From CALMEC01 sp964434425 (GTDB taxonomy: Bacteria; Actinomycetota; Thermoleophilia; Miltoncostaeales; Miltoncostaeaceae), in assembly GCA_964434425.1 (NCBI GenBank), contig CAYSVH010000009.1, positions 1 to 64,000 on the forward strand: 64,000 nt of DNA, given 5' to 3'. A program made the translations under genes and the position numbers. The first letter of the stretch is position 1, and each line of letters starts with the position of its first letter. Shown in pieces: positions 7,540 through 15,683 of the stretch. Below the pieces are notes generated by a model that did not search any database, was not told the DNA's origin, and worked only from the letters and a program-made list of their open reading frames with translations.

Positions 7540-9039
7540 CTACTGGACCTCCGTGTCGTCGGAGTCGACGCCCACCTCGGCGGTCGCAACGGGTGCGTCC
7601 TCGGAGGCCGCGGTCTTGTCCCCGGACTCCGCGGCGTTCGGGGCGTCGCCGGCGCCGTCCGACTCCGGAGGCGTCGTCTCGGCGTCGGTCGCCGCACCGT
7701 CGTCGGCTGCGACGGAGGGATCCGTCGTCGCCTCGGCGGTGGGCTCCGGTGTGTCCGGAACGTCCGAGTCGACGCTCACGGCCTCGGTCGGGCCGACGGT
7801 CTCACCGGCCGCCTCGACCTGGGCGAGACGCGAGTGCGCGGGAAGACTGCAGTACCGGGTGCCCGGCAGCGCGGCGTTCACGCAGCGCTTGCCGTTGCGC
7901 AGGAGCGCGGCGCACCGGGTCAGCTCACCCTCGTTCCCGTCGCCGAACCCGGAGTGTGACTCCTCGAGCGCGAAGGTGGACTCGCTCTTGATGTCGATCC
8001 GCCATCCCGTGAGACGTGCGGCCAGGCGGGCGTTCATCCCCTCCTTGCCGATCGCCAGGGACAGCTGGTCGTCGGGCACGACGACGGTGGCCTGACGGTT
8101 CTCGTCGTCGACCAGCACCTCGCGCACCCGGGCGGGTGACAGCGCCTTGGCGACGAACCGGGCGGGCTCGTCGTTGTGCGGGATGATGTCGATCTTCTCG
8201 CCGCGGAGCTCGCTCACGACCATGCGCACCCGCGAGCCGCGCGGGCCGACGCACGCGCCGACCGGGTCGACACCCTGCACCTTCGACTCGACGGCGATCT
8301 TCGACCGCCAGCCGGCCTCACGGGCGACGGCGCGGATCTCGACCAGGCCGTCGGCCATCTCGGGGACCTCGAGCTCGAAGAGACGCTTGATCAGCTCGTC
8401 GCTGCGGCGGCTGACGATGACCTGCGGGCCCTTGGCCGAGTGGCGGACGTCAACGATGACGGCCTTCACCCGGGCGCCGTGGTCGTACCGCTCGCCGTGG
8501 ACCTGCTCGCTCTCGGGCAGCAGAGCCTCGACACGGCCCAGGTCGACGAGCGTGTAGCGCTGGTCGGACTGCTGGATGATGCCGGTGACGATGTCGCCGA
8601 TGCGGTCGACGTACTCGTCGTACATCATCTCGCGCTCGGCCTCGCGGATGCGCTGCATCACGACCTGCTTCGCCGTCTGTGCGGCGATGCGACCGAAGTT
8701 GTCGGTGCTGATGTCGACCTCGTCGAGCTCGTCCTCGTCGTACGCGCTCCAGTCGATCTCGGGCTCCGGCGGGACGTAGTCCTCGGGCGGGCCCTCCTCA
8801 CCGAAGTCGGGCTCTTCCTGCGGAAGCGTGCGCGGCTCCTCGTCCTCCTCGAGGACGAGCTGAAGGACGCGCATCTCGCCGTCCTCGCGATCGATGACGA
8901 CGCGGGCGTACTCGGCCGCCTCTGGCGTCTTGTTGTAGGCGGCGAGAAGGGCATCCTCGAGCGCGAGCAGCAGCGTCTCGGCGCTGATGCCCTTCTCCCG
9001 CTCGATCATCTTCACTGCCTCGAGGATCTCCCGATTCAT
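7540..9039 (-). CDS. nusA: transcription termination/antitermination factor NusA with a Cys/His tail
   Basis: RNA polymerase-binding factor controlling pausing, termination and antitermination. The NusA N-terminal domain (MNREILEAVKMIEREKGIS) contains an acidic insert near residues 64-105, followed by S1 and two KH domains (VGPRGSRVRMVVSELRGEKIDI and SLAIGKEGMNARLAARLTGW). After the KH region, about residues 373-401, there is a Cys-x10-Cys-x10-Cys-x4-His element, then an acidic disordered tail to residue 499. E. coli NusA has acidic repeats there instead. ATG at 9039 overlaps the rimP stop by 4 nt. Confidence 0.95.
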   Translation of the reverse strand: MNREILEAVKMIEREKGISAETLLLALEDALLAAYNKTPEAAEYARVVIDREDGEMRVLQLVLEEDEEPRTLPQEEPDFGEEGPPEDYVPPEPEIDWSAYDEDELDEVDISTDNFGRIAAQTAKQVVMQRIREAEREMMYDEYVDRIGDIVTGIIQQSDQRYTLVDLGRVEALLPESEQVHGERYDHGARVKAVIVDVRHSAKGPQVIVSRRSDELIKRLFELEVPEMADGLVEIRAVAREAGWRSKIAVESKVQGVDPVGACVGPRGSRVRMVVSELRGEKIDIIPHNDEPARFVAKALSPARVREVLVDDENRQATVVVPDDQLSLAIGKEGMNARLAARLTGWRIDIKSESTFALEESHSGFGDGNEGELTRCAALLRNGKRCVNAALPGTRYCSLPAHSRLAQVEAAGETVGPTEAVSVDSDVPDTPEPTAEATTDPSVAADDGAATDAETTPPESDGAGDAPNAAESGDKTAASEDAPVATAEVGVDSDDTEVQ

Positions 9040-9488
9040 CCTTCACTCCTCTCGATCAGCCGTCCACGGCCGATCTCATCGAACCCGACGGTCCTCTCAC
9101 CCTCAGCCGTCGCGATCACCACACCGGCATCCTCGACCGCCCGCAGAACTCCGGAGATGCGCCGTGCCTTCTTCCCCGGCAACGCCGTCAACCGGACGAC
9201 GACACGCTCTCCCACCGCCCGCCGATAGTGATCATGCGTGCGGAGCGGGGGTTCCGGCCCCGGAGACGACACCTCGATACCGAAGCGATCCCGAAGGCCC
9301 GCCCGGTCCAGGACGTGGGTCACATTCGCACACAGGTCGTGCGTCACGCCGTCCGGATGGTCGACGACGACTCGGAGCATCTCGTCACCATGTGCGCCGA
9401 CGGTCTGCACCTCGCGCAGATCCACGTCGGGCAGCTCGGCTTCGAGCGCAGCCTCGACCTCCCGTTCAACGCCGGTGTGAGCCACCAC
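9036..9488 (-). CDS. rimP: ribosome maturation factor RimP
   Basis: Assists 30S subunit maturation. The 150-residue protein shows the RimP pattern of an alpha/beta N-terminal domain (VDLREVQTVGAHGDEMLRVVVDHPDGVTHDLC) and an SH3-like C-terminal domain (GERVVVRLTALPGKKARRISGVL). Two consecutive GTG codons, at 9488 and 9485, are possible starts. It is the first gene of the nusA-infB operon and is preceded by a hairpin with a T tract. Confidence 0.93.
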   Translation of the reverse strand: MVAHTGVEREVEAALEAELPDVDLREVQTVGAHGDEMLRVVVDHPDGVTHDLCANVTHVLDRAGLRDRFGIEVSSPGPEPPLRTHDHYRRAVGERVVVRLTALPGKKARRISGVLRAVEDAGVVIATAEGERTVGFDEIGRGRLIERSEG

Positions 9489-9516
9489 GGTCAGCGTCCA
9501 GTCCCCTTTCCGAGCA

Positions 9517-9543
9517 ACAAAAAAGTGGGCTCAGCACCCACTT
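9517..9543 (-). terminator. intrinsic-terminator-like hairpin in the rimP leader
   Basis: On the minus strand, arms AAGTGGG and CCCACTT (9537-9543 and 9523-9529) flank a 7-nt loop and are followed by TTTT, G, TT. It lies about 30 nt upstream of the rimP start, inside the leader rather than at a gene end. Its position suggests attenuation of the rimP-nusA operon. Hairpins of this kind before rimP are known in several bacterial groups; autoregulation by NusA here is an inference. Confidence 0.65.
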
Positions 9544-9603
9544 CTCGCGTCCCCACATTGGTTTGCTTGAAGCCCCGCATTCGAGGATAGCACCTGGTGT
9601 CCC

Positions 9604-9748
9604 GCATCAGACGTTCGTGGTCGTTCACCGGCTGCATCTCATCGCGAGGCGATGCCCTCGACCGCTGGAGGATCCCCGATGTTCCGGAGGTCTTTCGTCC
9701 GTGCCTCGCCGGAGATTCGCTCGGCGAACACCAACGAACGTCTGACGC
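9604..9748. repeat. 145-bp imperfect inverted repeat
   Basis: The left arm begins GCATCAGACGTTCGT (9604-9618) and the right arm, read in reverse complement, begins GCGTCAGACGTTCGT (9748-9734). The match continues, with about one gap and mismatches, for roughly 46 bp per arm. The central 50 bp is unpaired. Located between the rimP leader and dtd. No second copy was noticed in the window. Confidence 0.6.
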
Positions 9749-9760
9749 AAGGGTACGAGA

Positions 9761-9795
9761 GGGTGATCAGGCGGGGTGATCAGGCGGGGTGATCC
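9761..9795. repeat. 13-bp tandem repeat at the dtd stop codon
   Basis: Two perfect copies of GGGTGATCAGGCG (9761-9773 and 9774-9786) are followed by a partial copy GGGTGATC. The dtd stop codon lies at the boundary of the second copy, so the duplication probably extended the region just beyond the gene without altering it. Confidence 0.8.
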
Positions 9796-10223
9796 ATGAC
9801 GATGGTGACGGGCCCGTCGTTGACGAGCGCGACATCCATGTGCGCGCCGAAGCGACCGGTGGCCACCGTGACCCCGAGCTCGCGCAGTCGATCGGCGAAG
9901 CGGTCGACGAGCGGCTCGGCCACGGCCGGGGGCGCGGCCGCCGACCACGACGGCCGGTTGCCGCGGCGGGTATCGGCCACCAGGGTGAACTGGCTGACGA
10001 CGAGGACCGCTCCGCCGATGTCGGCGACGCTCACGCTCGCCGACGGGTCCGCGCCGTCGAACACGCGGAGCAGCGCCGTCCTGCGGGCGACGACGTCGAC
10101 GGCGGCACCATCGTCGCCATGGCCGATCCCGACGAGTGCCACGAGACCCCGCCCGATCTCACCCACCACCACATCGTCCACGGTCACCGCCGCGGAGGTC
10201 ACCCTTTGCAGCACGACCCGCAT
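9780..10223 (-). CDS. dtd: D-aminoacyl-tRNA deacylase
   Basis: Hydrolyses D-aminoacyl-tRNAs (and glycyl-tRNA-Ala) to prevent D-amino acids entering proteins. The 147-residue protein starts MRVVLQRVTSAAVTVDD and contains both family motifs: SQFTL (residues 77-81) and NDGPVT (135-140) with the Gly-cisPro dipeptide. ATG at 10223 has GGAGGGAGG just upstream; an in-frame GTG or ATG 30 nt further up is not needed. It stands alone, diverging from the next gene. Confidence 0.94.
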   Translation of the reverse strand: MRVVLQRVTSAAVTVDDVVVGEIGRGLVALVGIGHGDDGAAVDVVARRTALLRVFDGADPSASVSVADIGGAVLVVSQFTLVADTRRGNRPSWSAAAPPAVAEPLVDRFADRLRELGVTVATGRFGAHMDVALVNDGPVTIVMDHPA

Positions 10224-10307
10224 CTTCGTCCTCCCTCCGCCCGGGAATCCCAACGGCCGGTCCCTGGGATCGGGGCATCACGCATCTGACCATCTAGGCT
10301 GGGTGCC

Positions 10308-10748
10308 ATGACAGAGGACGATCTTCTCACGGCCCTCGACGCGCTGGGCCTCGAGCCCCAGCGTGTCGAGGGCGGCGGCGTCGCCGTGGCCCTCCCGTCC
10401 GAGGCCCGCGGGAGCTTCGTGGTCCAGATGCGCCGGACCGAGCGGGCCGTCCGCTTCCGCTCGTTCATCATGCGCAGCCCGGATCGCCGTCACCTGGAGG
10501 TCTACGCCCGTCTCCTGCGTAAGAACCTGGACGCCCGGGACTGGCGCTTCGCGGTGGACGACGACGGCGACGTCTACATCGGCGCGTACGTCCCGCCGGA
10601 CGTCCTGGAGGGAGAGGGTCTCGACGGCGTCCTCGGTGCCGCCTGCGCCCTGGTCGACGCCGTGTTCGAGGGCATCGCACGCACGGGTTTCGACATCCCG
10701 CCGGGGATGTCGCTGCGCCCGCCGCCCATCACCGACGGGGGGTCCTGA
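10308..10748 (+). CDS. YbjN domain-like protein, function unknown
   Basis: A 146-residue acidic protein, without signal peptide or membrane segment. The pattern VALPSEARGSFVVQMRRTERAVRFRSF, followed by HLEVYARLLRKNLDARDWRFAVDDDGDVYIGAYVPPD, resembles actinobacterial YbjN / type III secretion chaperone-like proteins, which have no settled function. TAGGCT lies 7 nt before the ATG, so the mRNA may be leaderless. It faces the TPR gene, a pairing that could be coincidental. Confidence 0.6.
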   Translation: MTEDDLLTALDALGLEPQRVEGGGVAVALPSEARGSFVVQMRRTERAVRFRSFIMRSPDRRHLEVYARLLRKNLDARDWRFAVDDDGDVYIGAYVPPDVLEGEGLDGVLGAACALVDAVFEGIARTGFDIPPGMSLRPPPITDGGS

Positions 10749-10774
10749 GCCGGAGGTGCCCGTCGGGTCCAGGG

Positions 10775-11104
10775 TCATCCGATGAGCTTCGAGCCGAAGG
10801 CCTCCGCCAGGCGATAGTGACGGAAGGCCGCCGACCGGTCGCCCAGGCGATCGAACGCGCGGCCCAGCGCGTAGTGCGCGTAGTGATCCGTCGGCCGCCT
10901 CGCGACGATCGCGGCGAACTCCTCCGCCGCCCGCCGGTTCTCATGCATGGCCAGGTACGCGCGACCGAGCGTCTCACGGATGGAGGTGCTCTCCGGCTCG
11001 AGGCTCTTGGCCCTCCTGAGCGCGACGGCGGCGGCATGCGCATCCCCTGCGTCGAGGAGGCGGACTCCGCGCCGATAGCTTTCGTATGCCTCGAACTCGG
11101 CCAT
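10775..11104 (-). CDS. small tetratricopeptide-repeat protein
   Basis: A 109-residue protein made of about three TPR helical hairpins: YESYRRGVRLLDAGDAHAAAVALRRAKSLEP, then STSIRETLGRAYLAMHENRRAAEEFAAIVARRP, then HYAHYALGRAFDRLGDRSAAFRHYRLAEAF. Such proteins are protein-interaction scaffolds; the partner is unknown. ATG at 11104 is preceded by TAACCT 7 nt upstream, a -10-like element fitting a leaderless mRNA. Confidence 0.75.
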   Translation of the reverse strand: MAEFEAYESYRRGVRLLDAGDAHAAAVALRRAKSLEPESTSIRETLGRAYLAMHENRRAAEEFAAIVARRPTDHYAHYALGRAFDRLGDRSAAFRHYRLAEAFGSKLIG

Positions 11105-11190
11105 GGCGATGAGGTTAGCGGCCGTGGGACGAGCGGGCGCAGCCCGTGTCCGATGTGCCACGTCACAGGAATGGGCACTTGCACAGGAGA

Positions 11191-12384
11191 TCAGACGCCG
11201 CGGACCGCGACCGGATCGAAGACGCCGTCGTCGATCGCCACGGTGATGGGGGCCATGTCGTCGTCCGGCACGGCGACCCCCTCCGCGGCGGCCACCTCCG
11301 TGTAGAGGTCGCGCAGCGTCAACCGGTCGACCAGGTCGGCGGGGTCCGCCGTACCGGCGTGGAGACCGAGGCGCCGGAACTGGGACAGGAACCAGTGGCC
11401 GTACGCCCGCCGCGGAGCGTTCACCACCCCGCCCCCATGGAAGGCAAGCCCGCCCATCTCGGGTGGCAGGCCATGGCCCCGCTCGTGGAGGCCCCACATC
11501 CGGGCGGCGAGCGTCGGGGCCGCGACGTTGACGTAGCGCCGTGCCGCCATGAGGTGCGCGGCCGCCTCCCGGTGACCCGGATCCTCGTCGAGCCACCGGC
11601 ATGCCTGGAGGGTGCCGCCGATGAGTGCGCGCACGCGGTCGGGGTGTTCGTCCAGTACGTGCGGATTGACCACGAGCGCCTTCTCCGGATGGCCGGGAAA
11701 CAACCTGTGACTGGAGACGGCCGTGAAGCCGAGACCCTCGTCCACCGCCACGGCGTTCCACGGCTCACCGACCGAGAAGCCGTGCATCGTGCCACCCCGG
11801 AGATTGGCCACCATCTGTGCGGGAGGGATCGGGATGATGTCCAGGTCGCCGGAATCGACCCCGGCGGCGTGCAGCCAGTACCGCAGCCACAGGTCATGTG
11901 TGCCGCCGGGATAGGTCATCGCCATCGTCAGGCGGCGCCTGCGACTCTCGGCGGCCACCGCGGACAGGGACTCCGCCGGATCGAGGTACCCGCTCGTCCC
12001 CAGGTGACGTCCGAGGGTGATGGCCTGTCCCCCGGTGTTGAGCATCATCGCGATCGGCAGGAGCTGATCCTCGTGCCCGGTGATGCCGGACGCCACCGAG
12101 AACGGGAGGCTGGACAGGCAGTGCGCCGCGTCCAGAGCGCCGGACAGAACGGCGTCCCGCAGCGCGGGCCATGATGCCTGCTTGACAAGCCGCACCCCGA
12201 TCCCGCGGCGCAGGTACATGCCCTCCTCGACGGCGACCACCAGGGGCGCGGCATCGGCCAGGGCGACGAACCCCACCCGCAGGAGAGCCGCGCCCGGTCC
12301 GGCGCCGCCCGAGCGCATCGGCGTGGCCCGCTCGCCGGGTCGTCGCGCCGCGCTCCTGCCGCCGGTTGCCGTCACCGGCGTCAT
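11191..12384 (-). CDS. NasS/NrtA-like cytoplasmic nitrate-binding sensor
   Basis: A 397-residue protein of the CmpA/NrtA periplasmic-binding-protein-like superfamily: VGFVALADAAPLVVAVEEGMYLRRGIGVRLVKQ, MTYPGGTHDLWLRYWLHAAGVD and GFSVGEPWNAVAV are typical. It has no signal peptide, lipobox or neighbouring permease or ATPase, so transport is unlikely and a cytoplasmic nitrate/nitrite sensor like NasS is inferred. ATG at 12384 overlaps the regulator stop codon by 4 nt (ATGA), tying the two together. The nitrate genes read away from this pair. Confidence 0.8.
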   Translation of the reverse strand: MTPVTATGGRSAARRPGERATPMRSGGAGPGAALLRVGFVALADAAPLVVAVEEGMYLRRGIGVRLVKQASWPALRDAVLSGALDAAHCLSSLPFSVASGITGHEDQLLPIAMMLNTGGQAITLGRHLGTSGYLDPAESLSAVAAESRRRRLTMAMTYPGGTHDLWLRYWLHAAGVDSGDLDIIPIPPAQMVANLRGGTMHGFSVGEPWNAVAVDEGLGFTAVSSHRLFPGHPEKALVVNPHVLDEHPDRVRALIGGTLQACRWLDEDPGHREAAAHLMAARRYVNVAAPTLAARMWGLHERGHGLPPEMGGLAFHGGGVVNAPRRAYGHWFLSQFRRLGLHAGTADPADLVDRLTLRDLYTEVAAAEGVAVPDDDMAPITVAIDDGVFDPVAVRGV

Positions 12385-14096
12385 CCCGCCTCCTGGGCGC
12401 CGATCAGCGTACGCGCACGCAACGCGAGCGCCATGGCGAGACGCACGTCGGGATCGTCCAGATCGCGCTGCGTCAACTCGCGTGCCCGCTGGATCCGGTA
12501 GAGCAGCGTGTTCACGTGCACGTTCAACCGCCGGGCCGCGGCCCGCGGGCTCCAGCTGGTGCTGGTGAGGGCGTCGAGGGTCTCGATGAGCGGTGCCGCA
12601 CCGCGACCGCGTGCCTCCTGGCGTTCGAGCGGACCCAGCCACTCGTCCACGAACTCCGTGAGGTGCGTCCCGATGCCGAGTGCCAGGAGCAGGCGCTCGG
12701 CGCCCAGGCGCCGATAGGAGTTGACCTCGCCGACCCGCTGAAGGCGCCTTCCCACACGGATGGCGAGACGCGCCTGCTCGGCCAGGTCGTGAAGCATGGC
12801 GGGCCCTCCGTGCTCGCCGCTGACGCCGCACGAGAACGAGGCGCCGGCGGTCATACGGCCCGCCGTCGTCACGGCCGCCAGCGCGGTCCGTTCCACCTGT
12901 TCCGCGCCCGCCGGGAGGGGGACCAGGAGGACCAGGGACCCCGCGCGTTCGACCACCATCACCCCGGGATGGCGGGCGTCGGCCTCCGCGCTGAGCGTGC
13001 GCACGAGGCGCCCGGCGCTGGTGCGCGCACCCAGCGCCTCGGCCGCCGGCGGATCATCGGGTTCGATCACCACCACCCACATGCGCCGTCGCAGGCGATA
13101 CCCGAGACGGGCCGCCTGGTCGACGAGGCGCTCCGCGTCCTCGTCGGACAGCCGCCTCGCCATGAGTTCCTCCATGAGGTCGCCCCGGAGGCGCCGTTCG
13201 GCCTCCGCGGCCGCCCGCTCCCGCGACAGCTCCAACGCGAGCACCGTCACGCCGTGCTCGAGCGATCGGCGGCGCACCGGGTCCGGTGCCGAGGCGTCGG
13301 CCACCACCAGCCACGCCAGCGTCTCGCTCCCGGCCCTCACGGGCAGCACGAGATCGCTGTCCACGTCGTCGTCCACATCCGGCCCACCTGGTGTCAGGGC
13401 GACGGGAAGCGTGTCGACGGCCTCGGCCGTCGACGTTATGCGCGTGCCCTCGTCGTCGTAGAGCCCCACCTGCGCCCCCGCCTGACGTGCGATCTCGGCG
13501 CAGATGCTCCCGATCCCGCCGCCGGCCAGCGACAGCTCGGTGAAGCAGCGGTGGATCTCTTCCGAGCGGCGCAGGTCGGCCACCTGGTCCTCCAGGCGCG
13601 ACTGCAGCGACGAACGCTCCAGCACCCCGGCCACCTGGGCGGCGATCGCGCCCAGGAAGCGGATCTCGTCCTTGTCGAACTCGTGGTGGGTGTCCGTCTG
13701 CACGTTCAGCACGCCCACCAGCCGGTCACCCGAGATGATCGGCACCGAGCACATCGAGACGAACCGGGCCTGGTCCACGCCCGGCAACCACCGGAAGCGC
13801 GGCTCCGCACGCACGTCCGCCACGGTCACCGGACGCCGCTCGTGGGCGGCCCATCCCGTGATCCCCTCACCCATGCGCATCCGGACCAACCCCACACCGG
13901 TCTGTGACAGGCCGTTGGTCGCCGCCAGGACCAGATCCCTGGTGCGCGGCTCCAGCAGATAGACGGAGCAGACGTCCACGCCCATCGCGCCGGTGGTCTC
14001 GTTGATGACCAGGCGCACCAGCGACGGCGCGTCCAGGGTCTGCGCCGCCTGCAGCGCCAGACGCTGAAGGAACTCGAGTTCTCGCACGGGATCCAT
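12381..14096 (-). CDS. GAF domain / PucR-type HTH transcriptional regulator
   Basis: A 571-residue putative regulator. Residues of roughly 10-165 form a GAF domain (LDAPSLVRLVINETTGAMGVDVCSVYLLE ... VGVLNVQTD). A variable middle part follows, and the C-terminus carries the PucR/CdaR-type helix-turn-helix (SPRAAARRLNVHVNTLLYRIQRARELT). It is the first gene of a two-gene unit with the NasS-like sensor and diverges from narK, so control of nitrate assimilation is inferred. In NasS systems described elsewhere the partner is an ANTAR antiterminator; that domain is absent here. TAGGGT lies 9 nt before the ATG. Confidence 0.82.
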   Translation of the reverse strand: MDPVRELEFLQRLALQAAQTLDAPSLVRLVINETTGAMGVDVCSVYLLEPRTRDLVLAATNGLSQTGVGLVRMRMGEGITGWAAHERRPVTVADVRAEPRFRWLPGVDQARFVSMCSVPIISGDRLVGVLNVQTDTHHEFDKDEIRFLGAIAAQVAGVLERSSLQSRLEDQVADLRRSEEIHRCFTELSLAGGGIGSICAEIARQAGAQVGLYDDEGTRITSTAEAVDTLPVALTPGGPDVDDDVDSDLVLPVRAGSETLAWLVVADASAPDPVRRRSLEHGVTVLALELSRERAAAEAERRLRGDLMEELMARRLSDEDAERLVDQAARLGYRLRRRMWVVVIEPDDPPAAEALGARTSAGRLVRTLSAEADARHPGVMVVERAGSLVLLVPLPAGAEQVERTALAAVTTAGRMTAGASFSCGVSGEHGGPAMLHDLAEQARLAIRVGRRLQRVGEVNSYRRLGAERLLLALGIGTHLTEFVDEWLGPLERQEARGRGAAPLIETLDALTSTSWSPRAAARRLNVHVNTLLYRIQRARELTQRDLDDPDVRLAMALALRARTLIGAQEAG

Positions 14097-14203
14097 CGTC
14101 GGGAAACCCTAGGTGCGCTCGGATCACACGGCTTTGGCCATACGCCACAAGCGCCGCGGGCAGACGTTGGACGTTCCGACCGAAATGACCGGAGCGCCCG
14201 ATC

Positions 14204-14240
14204 CTTCGTCCGCACGAAGACCGCGGTCCGAGGTTCGGAC
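14204..14240. promoter_or_regulatory. two short palindromes in the nitrate divergent promoter region
   Basis: CTTCGT-ccgc-ACGAAG (14204-14219) and GTCCGA-ggt-TCGGAC (14226-14240) are perfect 6-bp-arm inverted repeats 6 bp apart, lying between the GAF-PucR gene and narK. They are candidate regulator-binding sites. Statistical support is limited because short palindromes are common in GC-rich DNA. Confidence 0.4.
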
Positions 14241-14315
14241 GTCCGCTCCGTACCGAGGACCAGGGTCGTGCTCGTAGCGTGCCGCCCGTCATCCACGAGT
14301 TCGGAGGCGACGACT

Positions 14316-15683
14316 TTGGGCACGGACATAACGACCACAACGCTGGGAGAGCCCGCGCGACGGCGGCCGTACGACATCGACGACTGGCGTCCGGAGGACC
14401 CGGTCTTCTGGGAGAACAGGGGCAGGGTCATCGCACGGCGGAACCTGATCTTCTCCATCGTCTCCGAGCACATCGGGTTCTCGGTGTGGAGTCTGTGGTC
14501 GGTGTTCGTGCTCTTCCTGGGCCCGGAATACGGGTTCACCCCCGAGCAGAAGTTTCTGCTCACCGCCGCTCCGGCGGCGGTCGGTGCCCTGGTGAGGCTC
14601 CCGTACAGCTACGCGGTGGCCCTCTTCGGGGGGCGCAACTGGACGGTCTTCAGTGCACTCCTCCTGGTGGTGCCGTGCGTGCTGGCCGGTCTGGTGCTGA
14701 GGCCGGGCGTGTCGTTCTCGACGCTCCTCATCGTGGCCACCACGGCCGGGGTGGGCGGCGGGAACTTCGCGTCGTCGATGGTCAACATCGCGTCGTTCTA
14801 CCCGCAGAGGCTCAAGGGCTGGGCCCTGGGGCTGAACGCCGGTGGCGGGAACATCGGCGTACCGGCAGTACAGCTGATGGGACTCCTCGTGCTGGCCACG
14901 GCCGGGGCCGCCCACCCGCGCCTGCTGCTTCTCGTCTACATCCCGCTGATCGGCGTCGCCGCCCTCTGCGCGGCGCTCTTCATGAACAACCTCACCCATA
15001 TGCGGAACGATGGCCGCGCCCTGCGCGACGTGAGCCGCGATCCCCACACATGGGTCGTCTCGCTGCTCTACATCGGCACCTTCGGATCGTTCATCGGCTT
15101 CTCGTTCGCGTTCGGGCAGGTACTCCTCATCCAATTCCCCGAGACGTTCGCGCGGCCCATCGACGCGGCCTGCGTGACGTTCCTCGGCCCGCTGATCGGA
15201 TCGCTCATCCGCCCGGTGGGCGGCCGGATGGCCGATCGATGGGGAGGAGCCCGCATCACGCTGATCACCTTCGTCGCCATGGCGGCGGCGGCCGTCGTCG
15301 TCCTCATGGCGTCGCGTCAGGGCTCGCTGTGGCTGTTCATCGCCGGCTTCATGGCGCTCTTCGTCCTCACCGGGGTCGGCAACGGCTCCACCTACAAGAT
15401 GATCCCCGCCATCTTCGCCGCCAAGGCCGAGCGCGCCGCGCACGTCGGCGCGAACGACGCGGATTCCGAGGCGCGCCGGCTGTCGGGGGCCCTCATCGGC
15501 CTGGCCGGCGCCGTCGGGGCCGGTGGCGGGGTGCTGGTCAACATCGCCTTCCGCGAATCGTTCCTGCGGCAGGGCAACGGCAACGTCGCGTACGTCGCCT
15601 TCCTGGCGTTCTACGTCGTGTGCGTCGCGGTGACCTGGTTCGTCTACGTGCGTCCCTCCGACCGACGCCTCGCGGGGGTGTGA
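14316..15683 (+). CDS. narK: nitrate/nitrite MFS transporter
   Basis: Imports nitrate for assimilation through the cytoplasmic membrane. The 455-residue protein has about 12 hydrophobic segments and the nitrate-porter signatures GVGGGNFASSMVNIASFYP and GLNAGGGNIGVPAVQ. TTG at 14316 is chosen because GGAGG (14303-14307) lies 8 nt upstream; an in-frame GTG at 14268 has no such site. It heads narK-nasC-nirB-nirD, in which each gene overlaps the next. Confidence 0.92.
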   Translation: MGTDITTTTLGEPARRRPYDIDDWRPEDPVFWENRGRVIARRNLIFSIVSEHIGFSVWSLWSVFVLFLGPEYGFTPEQKFLLTAAPAAVGALVRLPYSYAVALFGGRNWTVFSALLLVVPCVLAGLVLRPGVSFSTLLIVATTAGVGGGNFASSMVNIASFYPQRLKGWALGLNAGGGNIGVPAVQLMGLLVLATAGAAHPRLLLLVYIPLIGVAALCAALFMNNLTHMRNDGRALRDVSRDPHTWVVSLLYIGTFGSFIGFSFAFGQVLLIQFPETFARPIDAACVTFLGPLIGSLIRPVGGRMADRWGGARITLITFVAMAAAAVVVLMASRQGSLWLFIAGFMALFVLTGVGNGSTYKMIPAIFAAKAERAAHVGANDADSEARRLSGALIGLAGAVGAGGGVLVNIAFRESFLRQGNGNVAYVAFLAFYVVCVAVTWFVYVRPSDRRLAGV

